From the NCBI GenBank assembly GCA_038373885.1, contig JAWZYV010006135.1, positions 124,001-188,000 on the forward strand: a DNA stretch of 64,000 nt. Reading direction: 5' to 3'. Shown here one piece after another: positions 1 through 10,012 of the stretch. The notes beneath the pieces were generated by a model. The model did no database searches, had not been told where the DNA came from, and worked only from the letters and a program-made list of their open reading frames with translations. Numbering within the stretch: position 1 is the first letter of the stretch; the number at the start of each line of letters is the position of its first letter. The stretch is from Cheiracanthium punctorium (lineage: Eukaryota; Arthropoda; Arachnida; Araneae; Cheiracanthiidae). The position numbers and the translations under genes are program-made.

Positions 1-233
1 ATTGCTCAGAAAAATATACTCACATACTCAGTAAAACTAGCCAGTGGCATCAATTCTTACTGGTGCTTCCAAACATTTTACATTATATGTTAATTATTTT
101 GCAACAAGCAAAAAATTTCATGTAATATAATACTATTCACTAATACTTTTAAAAGAACTTTAAACATATTTGAATCTAAGATAAAACTATCTTCAAATAA
201 TGAAAATATTCAAAAATATTTTAAGTGTCTTAC
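1..233. other. AT-rich sequence, no feature seen
   Basis: About 70 percent A+T, with no ORF or repeat recognised. If the 234-396 exon is real, this is its downstream intron. The 397-619 stretch is equally featureless. Confidence 0.4.
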
Positions 234-396
234 TTGCAAGCAAAAGGTTTATCTGTACGCAAATCAAATATAAAGGATTTCACACCAGCAATACATCGTA
301 TAACATCACATTCTTGAACAGCATATGATTCAGGATACATTAAAACTGGGAAGGAAGAAAACATAGAAATTTTAGTTCGAGGAAGAATAGCTGAAT
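234..396 (-). CDS. Candidate internal exon of an unidentified host gene
   Basis: On the minus strand a pyrimidine-rich stretch ending TTGTTGTTGTAG precedes an open stretch of 163 bases that ends at a good donor, GTAAGA (GT at 233-232). One frame stays open across it, giving about 54 residues with a natural composition, including Cys in QECDVIRC and the run GVKSFIFDLRTDKPF. Upstream of the acceptor the same frame continues as hydrophobic residues, but these look like intron. No family is recognised. The Gypsy element beginning at 625 would lie in the upstream intron. It could instead be a chance ORF or a transposon exon. Splice signals and frame are seen directly; the gene itself is inferred. 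Confidence 0.33.
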
Positions 397-624
397 CTAC
401 AACAACAACAAAAACACCAAATGCAATATAAATGATAAATAAAATCAGACAATACAAAATAAAAAATGAATGTATTTTAATTTATATATCTGTAGTCTTG
501 ATATTCATTCTCATTTAATGAGCTAGCATTCAACAGTTTGTAGAGTGCTTAAAGTGGATGAATGTCTCTAAAACTGCCATTGACCATAATATATTGGATT
601 TCTCTTATGTTCTTCTAAAGAGGA

Positions 625-1077
625 TGTAGGGAACCCACTGAGTTTTCACCCCCTCTTTTAGGATGACCCAAAGATATGATAACCCATGGTGATGCTCTCC
701 GAACGGAGAGAAGAGAGAACGCGGGGGGGGGACGAAGCAAGGGGCTTGTGTCCTGGGGGTCATCTAAGGAGGCGAGGGAAAGAAAAAAAACAGATCACTT
801 GACTGGGAGCGGAGAGATGCACCGATGCGGACGCAAATTAGGGCAGTTCCCGTGACTCTCCGATGTAATAGCATCAGAAGGATGTTGTATGTCATATATA
901 TATATATTTAAAGTTCAACCTGTAAATATGATTATATCTGTATATATAATAAATGATTAGTCTCGACATCAGGCTCGATTAATTGCATCCACAACATGTA
1001 TTCAAACCGTGGAATTTGTCAGCAGTTCCCGCTACCAAACTGCACCTTAATGACAATTCGACCGGCATTCCCCTACA
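625..1077 (+). repeat. 5' LTR of the Gypsy element
   Basis: The LTR runs from TGTAGGG to CCCCTACA. A TATATATAA box (941-949) overlaps an AATAAA signal (948-953), so promoter and polyadenylation signals share one short AT segment. It also holds a run of nine G near 723 and a short TA repeat near 896. The partner LTR occupies 4595-4852 plus 9574-9755. Confidence 0.88.
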
Positions 1078-1078
1078 C

Positions 1079-1096
1079 TGGAGGCAGCGGCGGTAT
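1079..1096 (+). promoter_or_regulatory. Candidate primer-binding site
   Basis: Two bases after the 5' LTR the sequence begins TGGAGGCAGCGG. TGG is the complement of a tRNA 3' CCA end, and this is the expected position. The primer tRNA was not identified. Confidence 0.55.
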
Positions 1097-1394
1097 GAGA
1101 TGCAGAGCCGGATCTACGGTGTCGAGTTGTATTGATATTTCCTGAAGAAACACATCGGCATCTACATTGAGGAAACATGGCCGGATTACCGGACGGTTTA
1201 CAGATGAGATGCATAGAAGCCGGATTAGCTGTTTTGAGTGGTCGATTTGATCCAGGAGAAACTCATCGGCATCTACGTTGAGGAGACACCGGTGGATTAC
1301 CGGATGTGTTACACAGGTGTGAGGAAGTTACGACGTAGAAATTACCGGATGGGTTACACAGGAGCGAGGAAGCTACGACGTCGAACCACACAGC

Positions 1395-1596
1395 GCTGTG
1401 AACTGGTCAACCTGTGAACTTGTTAACCTGTGAGCTTGTAAAGCTGTGAACTGGTCAACCTGTGAACTTGTTAACCTGTGAGCTTGTAAAGCTGTGAACT
1501 GGTCAACCTGTGAGCTTGTAAAGCTGTGAACTGGTCAACCTGTGAACTTGTTAACCTGTGAGCTTGTAAAGCTGTTAACTGGTGAAGCTGTGAAAT
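1395..1596 (+). repeat. Minisatellite in the Gypsy 5' leader (16 bp subunits)
   Basis: Variants of one 16-mer (AACTGGTCAACCTGTG, AACTTGTTAACCTGTG, AGCTTGTAAAGCTGTG) alternate to give a 48 bp higher-order unit repeated about four times, with one shortened copy. The array lies between the primer-binding site and gag. Confidence 0.9.
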
Positions 1597-2061
1597 TATA
1601 AACCTCGTCCGAACTTAGGGACAGATTAGTGGTTATCAGGAATCAATATTGGATATATACTAATGAAAGAAGACTGCAAAAGGGTGAGTGGCTGTTTCCT
1701 TGTTGTATTGATTAGATCCAGGGATGGTAAATTTGATTCTTGTTAAAAGTAAAAAGTAAAGGTTTGAAAAAAAATAAATAAATAAGGAAAGATGTTTTGC
1801 TTTAGGTTTTAAAATGATTAGGGATTATCATTATCTTGTTTTCCTTATGTACTATGGTTATGTATTTTTCCAATGAAATCTAATTATTTTGATAAAATGA
1901 TCAGTGTGACTCTAGGCTCTTAGGTAAAGCTTTCATATTTGGCTAACTCTTTTCGGAAAATATAAACTAAGGCTAAGGTTCTGGGAAGTTGTGCAAGGGT
2001 ACTGACCTATAGTTGATGCTGGGAAATATTCTTAAGGTTAAATAGAATAGTAGTATCAAGG

Positions 2062-3861
2062 ATGGCGTTTCTAGTGAAAGCCAGGAAGGCAGACTTGCAG
2101 GAATTAGCCGAGGAAATGGGGGAGCAGATCACTCCGGGAATGAAAGTCTTGGACTTAAAAAACCTCATCACAAACAGTGCGAGGTATGAGGAGGAGATAA
2201 TTAAGGATCTGCTGGATGCCATAGTTGAGCAGAGAAAAGAAAGGGAAGCTAAGGAGCAGGAGCTGGAAAGGGAGGCTAAGGAGTTAGAATCCAGGAGGAA
2301 TCTAGAATTAGCTGAACTGAAATTGGAGTCTGACGAACGGATTGCGGTTGAAAAATTAAGATTGGAACGGGAGATGGGGAGTTCTACTCCTGTTTCCATA
2401 AATTCAGAATCACAAAGAAAGAGTTTGGATGAAACAATTAGAACTGTTCGATTATTGACCGTGAAACCACCCAGTAAACCAGAGGGATGGGATTTCTTTT
2501 TTACAAGTTTAGAAAAGGCTTTCACAAGTGAGGGGGTAGAGGAGACGCAAAAGGCTAAAATTTTGCTATGCCTCCTGGGGGAGAGAGCGACTAACATCCT
2601 GTCTGGGCTCGAAGAGGTGAAATATGATGATTACGGCGCGGTTAAAGAAGCGGTGTTACGTGAATTCCAACCCTCACCGCAAATTTGTCTTGAAAATTTC
2701 AGGAGAGCCAAGCGCAATCCTGGGGAAAATTTTGTCCAGTTTGCATCAAGGTTGAGATCAATTTGGGACTATTACTGTAAATTGAGAAAAGCATCTGACA
2801 TGGAAAGTGTGATACAGTTAATAGTTGCGGACAGGTTGATCTCTACCTTGGATACGGAAACTGCGATGCACATTAGCATAAAACAAGGGGAAGGTTGGCT
2901 AAAGCCCCTAGATTTAGCTAGAGAATGTGACGTCTTTTTTGTGGCAAAATCAAAGTCGTATGCTGGTTTTCCCAAAAATGAATGGGAGCAGAACAAACAC
3001 AAAGCAGTAGACACAAACAAAACGAACCTGAAAAAAGGGGATTCAAACAAAACGGGGGATTTCAAGGAGAGAAAAAGAGAGTGTTTCATCTGTAAATCTA
3101 AAACTCACCTGAAAAAGGATTGCGACAAAAACTATAAGAAAGTCAACCGGGTAAGCGAGGTGGAGGGTGAAAATCTTGACACCAACGACGACAGTGTAAT
3201 TATAGCAAAAGTCGATTTGATAGGGAAAGAAAAACTCTCGCCGACTTTGTGCCAATTAAAAAGAGTGGAGTTAAGCATAGATGGAAAAATCGGGAATGCG
3301 ATAATTGACAGCGGAAGCGATATTACGGTCCTACACAAGAATCTGTTCACTAGAAATTCGCTTAAAGATGCTCCGACTATTTTTTTGAAAGGGATTTTTG
3401 GACCACCGGTTAAGTGCCCCTTGGTGAAAGTACCCTTAGCCCTTGTTAGGGACGGTAATAAAAATGTCATTCACCAGGAAATATTATGCGCCATTGCAAA
3501 AGAGCTATCAGAAGAAGCACTAGTTCCTCCTGACATTATAGAATTATTGCAGGGAACAGTTATCTCGGAAGGCGAAAACTCGGTTGAGGATGCAAGGGGG
3601 GATCAGAAAGAAGCAGGGGAGGGGGGTGAACCTCCGGTCACTGCAAGTGCAAAAAGGGGGGGAGTGATGAGGAGACTTCTTCCTTGGTTGCGGAAAGAGA
3701 AGGCGATCTTGAGGACCCCCCGGGGCGTGAAGGAACCGATTTTCACAGAGAGCAGCAGGACTGTTCTGATTTATCGCAGGGAAAAGGCAATTGTCATTTG
3801 GAGGAAGAATTTTTATTCCAACGAGAGAAGGTGCTGGGGGAACCCATTAAGCAGTTGGTAG
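2062..3861 (+). pseudogene. gag-pr: Gypsy Gag with C-terminal protease domain (599 aa frame)
   Basis: The frame opens with ATG at 2062. Residues about 45-110 form a highly charged Glu/Lys/Arg coiled coil. Residues about 130-300 are a capsid-like retrotransposon Gag region containing KPPSKPEGWDFFFTSLEKAF. One CX2CX4HX4C zinc knuckle (CFICKSKTHLKKDC) at about residue 340 would bind the element RNA. The protease active site is AIIDSGSDITVL near residue 420, with DSG in place of the commoner DTG. After the protease the reading moves into unrelated sequence because the reverse transcriptase region is deleted. The N-terminal part still looks able to make particles. Coiled-coil Gags of this type are, to my knowledge, typical of spider Gypsy elements. 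Confidence 0.85.
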
Positions 3862-4310
3862 TTCCTGTAGGCAGAGGGGCAAAAGTTGTGCAGCTGGCCC
3901 GCGATTCGAATGGTCAGCTGAATAGGCCGATAAGGGATAGAGCTCCAATTACTCCAGTAGCGAGACCAGGACTACGATTTCGAGTGGGGAATGTAGATCG
4001 TATCGGTCCAATTGACCCTCCAAGCTCTGAGGGTCATAAATATATTTTATGTTTGATCGACCTTTATGGCAGGTGGGCGGAGGAGGTACCGTTGAGGAAT
4101 TTGTCAGCGAAGACAACTTGTGAGGCCCTCTTCGAAATTTTCTCGCTGACGGGGATCCCGAATATAAAAGCATCAAATAATGGGACAAACTTTGAGGAAA
4201 ATTTGACTCGGGGATTTGTGAAAAGAATACGACCCTACAACTTCAAAGGGGGAGGTATACAATTACCCTTTGACCGGGGTAAGATCATAAAACTACTGAT
4301 GCTCTTTTAG
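3738..4310 (+). pseudogene. int: Decayed Gypsy integrase fragment
   Basis: This lies in another frame from gag, overlapping its 3' end. The N-terminal part (FHREQQ, then KQLVVPVGRGAKVVQLARDS) matches the region around the integrase zinc-binding domain, but the HHCC finger itself is lost. The catalytic core follows: VDRIGPIDPPSSEGHKYILC, then LIDLYGRWAEEVPLRNL, and later IKASNNGTNFEENL. In the family the second catalytic Asp lies in an S-D-x-G-T-N-F motif; here that position reads N, so catalysis should be lost. The core is truncated before the DDE glutamate. It sits only a few hundred bases after the protease, which shows that RT and RNase H were removed by a deletion. Confidence 0.8.
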
Positions 4311-4584
4311 GATTGAGGTGTAAATTGAGTTTCGATTTTTTTTAAATCAGGAAATTATTCTTTTTTTTGTTATTTTAATTGTGTTAATTAATTAGTATAA
4401 TATGTGTCATTTAGTGTATCATTTACCCTTGAAATATTTGGTGTTGAATCAGAACCCCTGGATCTGGTTAGTATTGTAAGGGCAGTCATTCTACCCTTCA
4501 ATGTTATGTATCAGTTTATGTTGTACCTCTTCATTATGTATGGTGTGACAAATTTAGGCAATTAAGAAGCCTAATTTTGGTCTT

Positions 4585-4594
4585 GGGTGGGGGT
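4585..4594 (+). promoter_or_regulatory. Polypurine tract next to the 3' LTR
   Basis: GGGTGGGGGT lies directly before the TGTAGGG that opens the 3' LTR, the usual place for plus-strand priming. Confidence 0.6.
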
Positions 4595-4852
4595 TGTAGG
4601 GAACCCACTGAGTTTTCACCCCCTCTTTTAGGATAACCCACGGTGATGCTCTCCGAACGGAGAGAAGAGAGAACGCGGGGGGGACAAAGCAAGGGGCTTG
4701 TGTCCTGGGGGTCATCTAAGGAGGCGAGGGAAAGAAAAAAAACAGATCACTTGACTGGGAGCGGAGAGATGCACCGATGCGGACGCAAATTAGGGCAGTT
4801 CCCGTGACTCTCCGATGTAATAGCATCAGAAGGATGTTGTATGTCATATATA
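4595..4852 (+). repeat. 3' LTR, first part
   Basis: It matches 625-890 of the 5' LTR, but lacks about 17 bases after GGATGACCCAAAG and has a shorter G run. It is broken at 4852/4853 by the hAT element. The last eight bases, CATATATA (4845-4852), recur at 9574-9581 as the hAT target-site duplication. Confidence 0.88.
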
Positions 4853-5289
4853 CAGTGGTGGGAAAAACTACTTTTTTTTTGTAGCGTGCTACAACTACAG
4901 CTACTTTTCGAAAAATGTAGTTAACAACAACTACAACTACTTTTTGACAAATGTAGTTAGCTACACTACTTTTGAAATGTAGTCGCTACTTCGCTACTTT
5001 TTCGCTACTTTTAGGAGACGAATTTTGCTAACAGATTCAGTTTGCATTACATTTATATTTAAGAATATTTATATCCTAATTAGAGAAAACTATTGATTTC
5101 CTTATTAGAAAAACTATTGCTCTAATAAATAACTACCAGGGAAGTATTTGAGGAGGGCGAAGGGCCCCCTCCGAAAATGTAAAGCAATTATTAAAAAGGA
5201 GCTATTTTGAAACATTTCTTTTAACTTTAGAACAATAAAGTTTAAAATACTGAATGAGAACAGAATATGACCTGTTTCCCAAGAGCGCC

Positions 5290-6410
5290 GGGTTATCATT
5301 TTAAAAGAAAATTGGCATTCTTATTTGTTTCTATTTTCTTCGAGATTATACAATATGGTAACTTTTACAAAAATAAACTTTTGGTTTCATCACGATTCGT
5401 GGAAAAAAAAAATCACGCATAAAATTAATTTTTGTAATACACATACGTGTTCAACTATTTATTGCTTTATATTACATCAAAGTAAGAGAAAGAAAATAAA
5501 AGTAAATCATACCTTCGGTTCTTTGATTAGGTCTTGTATTATTAACCCTTTTTGGTAATTAGATACATTAAATAAAATTTAAACATAAAATTTTACATAC
5601 ATAGAAACTTATACACAGTTCACAAAACTGTATATTTACAAGTCCCACTAATCGAGTTAAAATGAAACTTAAACGTAACTCTTAAAGAAAAGACAATAAT
5701 AAACGAAAACGAGTGTGCAGTTCACGGTTTAGCACAGATTCAGAAAATAGCTGGATAAACCAACAAAAAAAGAAGAATTCATTATAGGTTCAAGGGGTGT
5801 CCTTCGAGTTTGTTCATTTTTTAAATTCCTTTTCATTGCTTTCAGTAATTTTGTGGACTGGTGTGGTGTAAACCAGGAAGTTGTAATAGGAAATAATATG
5901 TGCCTTGTGACTGTAACCCCTGCAAGTCCTGTCCTTCCCTATCAGTAATTCCAAGTCCTGGAGCTAAAGCGGTGTTTTTTTGTTTGTGGAGAAGACCCAC
6001 AGCCCCCCTACTACCGTGTCTTCCCCTATTCTATGTACCGTGTTCTAGTATTTAGTGGGAGTGGGAATTTTTTCTTTTTTTGACGAATCAGAAGGGGGGA
6101 GGGGTCGTTTACAGATACCGGACACTCAGGCCAGACCCGACCCAATTTGCCCAATTATCTGCGATCCGTGGTAATCTCGTTTTGTTGCCTGAAAGCGCGT
6201 GAAATGGGGAAGCGAAAAACGGGTGCTTAGAAATCTTGTTATTGAGCATGGTTTTTCAGGGAACATATGTTTTCTCTGCTTGACGCTATGATCTTGTCAT
6301 ATTGAAACGGGAAAGGTGTGTAAAATTATGAGAGTCTGGGATAAAATAAGTGTGCTTGTGTTTCGTTACACGTCGTTAAAATTACTTTGAAAAAATTACT
6401 AACTTGTAAA
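5290..6410. other. Interior of hAT copy 1, no coding sequence recognised
   Basis: AT-rich sequence with only short ORFs that lack conserved motifs. A 5114-5260 segment is shared with hAT copy 2 in reverse (29210-29350), which supports common family ancestry. Confidence 0.45.
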
Positions 6411-6605
6411 CAGGGCCTTATTATCGCAAGAGCAAATCGGGACTTTGCCCAGGGCCCCCGACGCGAAAGGGCCCCCCAATTTCAAATATTGTTCTGAAAT
6501 ATATTTTTTATATCAAAATGTTTTGAAAAATAAAATACATTTCATAGAAGGGGGCCCCCAAATTCATCAATGCCCGGGGCCCCCGTTGGTCATAATCAGG
6601 CTCTG
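6411..6605. mobile_element. hAT MITE (CAGGGCC type) with exact 8 bp TSD
   Basis: The left end CAGGGCCTTATTATCG and inverted right end CAGAGCCTGATTATGA are imperfect TIRs. The duplication CTTGTAAA is exact (6403-6410, 6606-6613). The 195 bp interior is A/T flanked by CCCCC and GGGGG blocks. Nested in hAT copy 1. Confidence 0.88.
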
Positions 6606-6945
6606 CTTGTAAAGTTTGTTCAATGATAATATTACTAAATAGGATTTTTTTTTTTTTTTTTTAAGAGCTCGACTAGCCAAGCTGTTGTCTTCAGAAAGGC
6701 ACACTACTTCTTTTTTGAAGGTTAAAAAATTATAAGGCTTAATTAGGTACAGGGGTAAAAAAAAAGGTTTGCGTTATATGCGCTGCGCCAATCAGCAAAT
6801 CAAAGATTTAAGGGGAGCAACTGGTGCCCCCCCCCCCCTTAGCAACGCCATTGCTTTCAAGTTTCTGGGAAAATGACATTTCCATTTTATTTTATTTTAT
6901 TTGGAGGGGGCGAGGGAGACCTTTCATAATATTAATTTGCAAAGT

Positions 6946-7260
6946 CAGTGCCGTAGCTAGGAGCTGGCCAGGTTGGCAGGTGCCAGGGGCACTTGGTAGT
7001 CTTTTCCTGCAAGTAAGTAAGAAGAAGTCTTAGAGGTACAAAATTCAAATCTTGACAATGACCCTCATAAGGAAGGATTAAAGGGGGGTAGAGGGGGGAA
7101 ACGCCTCTCCCGAGAAAAAACAATGTAAAATATCCTATTTTACTTTCATAAAATGGGTGTGTGTGAATCTTCCAACTAACCTCCCCCCCCCCCACCCCAC
7201 ACACACACACACAAAATTGCAATAATACGTCACTGGGCCCTCATGACACCTAGCTACGAC
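6946..7260. mobile_element. MITE with CGTAGCTAGG ends, containing a second MITE
   Basis: The left CAGTGCCGTAGCTAGG and right CCTAGCTACGAC are inverted repeats. Between about 7060 and 7235 lies a second G-rich unit (GGATTAAAGGGGGG to ATACGTCACTG) whose flanks share CCCTCAT. That suggests a later insertion. The outer TSD is not exact. A CA repeat lies at about 7198-7214. Confidence 0.55.
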
Positions 7261-7419
7261 TTTGTGAAAAACAAAGAAAATTTACTCTATCAATCTGAAA
7301 TGTCGCGAATATTTTTAGACATCGTATTTTACCATCGACAACCCAAAAAATCCATTAACTTATAAGCAGATTGAGGATCGATGCCATTCAGAAATCACAG
7401 ACTGTTAGTCCTTCATCCA

Positions 7420-7593
7420 CAGTAGCGTAGCCAGAGGGGAGAGGGGAGCAAGGTGGGGAATTTGTCCCTGGGCGCAGCACACAAGGGTTGCGAAATTGTA
7501 CATAAAAGCTAACCTAACTGCATTTTGACAAATAGAAGGGAGCGCAAAATCTCATGTTGTCCCTGGGCGCAGAAAGTCCTAGCTACGCCTCTG
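7420..7593. mobile_element. hAT MITE (GCGTAGCCAG type) with exact 8 bp TSD
   Basis: Begins CAGTAGCGTAGCCAGAGG and ends CCTAGCTACGCCTCTG. The duplication TTCATCCA is exact (7412-7419, 7594-7601). It contains the phrase TCCCTGGGCGCAG twice. A truncated relative lies at 27800-27937. Confidence 0.9.
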
Positions 7594-7733
7594 TTCATCC
7601 AGGTAGAAATCGAGTAAAGGGAATATTACAGTTAATAGATATTTAAAATGTTAAACAATTTGTACATTTCATTCTTCTTCGTAATAATGTAGTAAATCTA
7701 CATTTTTGTATTTTAAAAACTAGAACACTCGAG

Positions 7734-7911
7734 CAGTGGTGGATTAATGCAATTTTGTCGGGGGAGGGGGAGGGGGGCGGTTAGTTAGAAGATTGACATA
7801 TGCATCCATTTTATGGTAGTAAAATAGGATCTTTTACATTAATTTCTTTTCACTCGGGGGAGGGAGGGGGAGTTGGCCCCTCCACCCCACCTCCTCTTGC
7901 ATTCGAGGGGA
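7734..7911. mobile_element. G-rich MITE fragment (GTGGATTAATGCAA type)
   Basis: Starts CAGTGGTGGATTAATGCAA, with long G and C runs inside. It resembles, in reverse, the inner unit at 7060-7235 and the one at 55563-55710. The right end and TSD are not resolved. Confidence 0.45.
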
Positions 7912-8029
7912 AAAAATATTTTAGTTTAAAACAATTCTTCAACGTTAATTCCTTGTACACGAAATAGCAATTCTTTCGCAATTTCTTTCGATGGCTTAAG
8001 GCGCAAAGGGCGCCTTAAGTAGAGGGCGC

Positions 8030-8180
8030 AGGGGGACTCCCTGTCCACCCGAGCCAGCACGGGTCTGCATAATAGACATCTTTACATAAAATTTCCTAAC
8101 GAATATCGAACTCGGAAATCGAACCCTGAACCTCTAGGCTATGGTTAACGGCGAACCCACTTCGCCACACTTGTCGTCGA
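8030..8180 (-). mobile_element. tRNA-derived SINE
   Basis: On the minus strand a pol III A box TGGCGAAGTGGG (8167-8156) is followed, 30 bases on, by a B box GGTTCGATTTCC (8125-8114). It lies inside hAT copy 1. The 3' body runs toward lower coordinates. The cloverleaf is not intact, so it is not a functional tRNA gene. Confidence 0.6.
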
Positions 8181-8620
8181 AAAAATTCTTAACTTGTTTG
8201 AAAAATAATCAGGGGCCACCACTCCTTTGTTGCCCCAGGGCCTCCACACCTTTAAATCTAGCACTGTCTGGGATGGTTATTTCTAGAAAGCGCTCAAGTT
8301 TAGCGTGCTTTTCCTGCGAAAATTTTCCTGGACCTACAAAAAATTTGTAATTTTCTTTCTTCTTTAAAACATAAAACACAAGGCACTGGTACTCGGGGTA
8401 AAAAATGGCATTTCAATTTACTGTACTTTGATCAAATCGTGTTCTCCATCCAAACAATGTCTCCTAGTTGATCTAGTGACGGACAATAACTGTTACAGAG
8501 GAAATTGTTTTATTTTTATTATTATTTCAGTGTATGTGAATTTTTAATCTATATTATTGGGATATTTGGGGACCCGGGGTATTACCCCCCCCCCCTTACC
8601 AGTGTGATAATCTGGGAACG

Positions 8621-8790
8621 CAGGGGCATAGCCAAGGGGCGTTAGGGGGTCATAATCCCCCCCCATGAGGAAATTTTTGCCATACAAATTGTATATTCTT
8701 CATTACATTATCACACACATGTATAGATATATATGAGTTGTAGTAGTCGTAACCCCCCCCTTCCATTAAAAATTTCCGGCTACGCCCCTG
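8621..8790. mobile_element. hAT MITE (AGCC..GGCTACGCCCCTG family)
   Basis: Begins CAGGGGCATAGCCAAGG and ends CCGGCTACGCCCCTG. The flanks TGGGAACG and TAGGGAACG are a near-exact duplication with one extra base. The interior carries the family phrase TGTATATTCTTCA and a TATCACAC motif. Near-full copies are at 55158-55333 and (inverted) 61398-61562, and a fragment is at 33945-34058. Confidence 0.82.
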
Positions 8791-9039
8791 TAGGGAACGT
8801 CAGAGAAAAATCCGAACAGAGCTTGCATTTGCATTGATGTCTAGTCTGACTGAGAGTGTAAAAGAAAAAGTAGCAGCATTTAACTTCATATTAAGGCAAG
8901 GCTCATTGGCGGATCCAGAGGGGGCATGTGCACTCCCCAGATGAATCAACTTCAGACCATAAAAATTGACATTTTTGAGATTTAGAATACATATAAGATT
9001 TGAATTTTGAAAATATTTATTTTTGTGCATAAAAGTGAA

Positions 9040-9290
9040 TATTTTTTGCTTTCGAAAAGGAATTTCACATATCTGTAAATCGTATCTTTTGTAACATAAT
9101 TAATTTTCTTTGGTCTTTTTTTTTTATTGCACCCATAAATACAGTGTAATGTCCACTTGCCCGTATCAGGATTGACAATCAGTTAGTGTCCAGTTTTCAG
9201 TGAACTTCCTGTTAGGCGCTATCTTTTCAAATCGGACATGATATATAGTCGGTCCTCGCAATTAACGAGTCCCCCCCCCACATCCCCTCA
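9040..9290. repeat. Dispersed repeat (family C), copy 1
   Basis: It shares about 250 bp with 26386-26620, both on the plus strand, although the two host hAT elements are in opposite orientation. It must therefore be an independent insertion and not part of the hAT. Landmarks are TTTTTTGCTTTCGAAAAGGA and, near the end, GTCCTCGCAATTAACGAG. No coding sequence. Confidence 0.6.
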
Positions 9291-9573
9291 TGGGGAGGGG
9301 TGGCGGAGGGATTGTGTGTTCTTTGAAGCATCCGTTCCAGTTCCAGTGCTAAGCTTATAGTCAGAAAAACGAGCAATTGCACCACGTGATCAATCGCCGG
9401 AAGTGATGGTGCGGCAAAAGTAGCTAAAAAAGTAGCTTGAAAAACGCACTACAAACTACAGATTTTTTGTAGCACGCTACACACTACACTACTTTTTTAA
9501 AAAAGTAGCGCGCTACACTACAAACTATAAAAAAATGTAGCGACTACTGTAGTTTCGCTACTCCCCAGCCCTG

Positions 9574-9755
9574 CATATATATATATTTAAAGTCTAACCT
9601 GTAAATATGATTATATCTGTATATATAATAAATGATTAGTCTCGACATCAGGCTCGATTAATTGCATCCACAACATGTATTCAAACCGTGGAATTTGTCA
9701 GCAGTTCCCGCTACCAAACTGCAGCTGAATGACAATTCGACGGACGGACTCTACA
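9574..9755 (+). repeat. 3' LTR, second part
   Basis: Resumes with the duplicated CATATATA and continues through the TATATATAA/AATAAA segment to the terminal CTCTACA. Followed by the GAGGA duplication. Confidence 0.88.
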
Positions 9756-9865
9756 GAGGAACTATAAATTAGCAATGTAACAAATATTCAGCCCCCATTT
9801 GATATTTGGTCAATTTGGCCGAATATTGGACAGGTATTCGGCCGAATAGCTGTGGCCTAATATTA

Positions 9866-10012
9866 ATAGACAGTATGATTAAATGGCTGGGGACAGTGAT
9901 AGTATTAATAGGCAGTGTGATGAATTGGCTGGGGACAGTGGTATTGGTTAATAGACAGTGTGATTAATTGGCTGGGGACAGTGGTATTGTTAATAGACTG
10001 TGGTGATAATTG
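9866..10012 (+). repeat. Minisatellite, about 40-43 bp unit
   Basis: Three to four units contain GGCTGGGGACAGTG followed by a TTAATAGACAGTGTGATTAA-like segment, with small length differences. It lies just outside the 3' end of the Gypsy element. Confidence 0.85.

Larger units (their letters stand above)
4853..9573. mobile_element. hAT DNA transposon with GTAGC-rich termini (copy 1)
   Basis: Ends are CAGTGGTGGGAAAAACTAC and, inverted, CAGGGCTGGGGAGTAGCG, flanked by an exact 8 bp duplication CATATATA. Both subterminal regions, about 200 bp each, are packed with GTAGC, GTAGT and CTAC words that could be transposase-binding sites. The same ends occur at 25255-29766 in the opposite orientation, so this is a family. 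No transposase is readable. The interior has been diluted by nested MITEs and a tRNA-derived SINE. The 8 bp TSD and CA..TG ends place it in the hAT superfamily. Confidence 0.9.
625..9755 (+). mobile_element. Ty3/Gypsy LTR retrotransposon, internally deleted and split by a hAT element
   Basis: The element begins TGTAGGG and ends CTCTACA and is flanked by the 5 bp duplication GAGGA (620-624 and 9756-9760). It has a 453 bp 5' LTR, primer-binding site, minisatellite leader, gag with a protease domain, a decayed integrase, a G-rich polypurine tract and a 3' LTR. Reverse transcriptase and RNase H are missing between protease and integrase, so this is a deletion derivative that could only move with help in trans. 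A 4721 bp hAT element interrupts the 3' LTR, so the Gypsy insertion is the older of the two. The LTRs differ by several substitutions and a small deletion near the 5' end, which implies some age. Confidence 0.9.

Noticed and set aside
1395..1596. CRISPR-like array
   Set aside because: The 16 bp units are contiguous variants without unique spacers, in a eukaryotic retrotransposon leader.
2007..2597. 196-codon minus-strand ORF opposite gag
   Set aside because: Ser/Leu-rich antisense of the Glu/Lys coiled coil. It shares no feature with known proteins.
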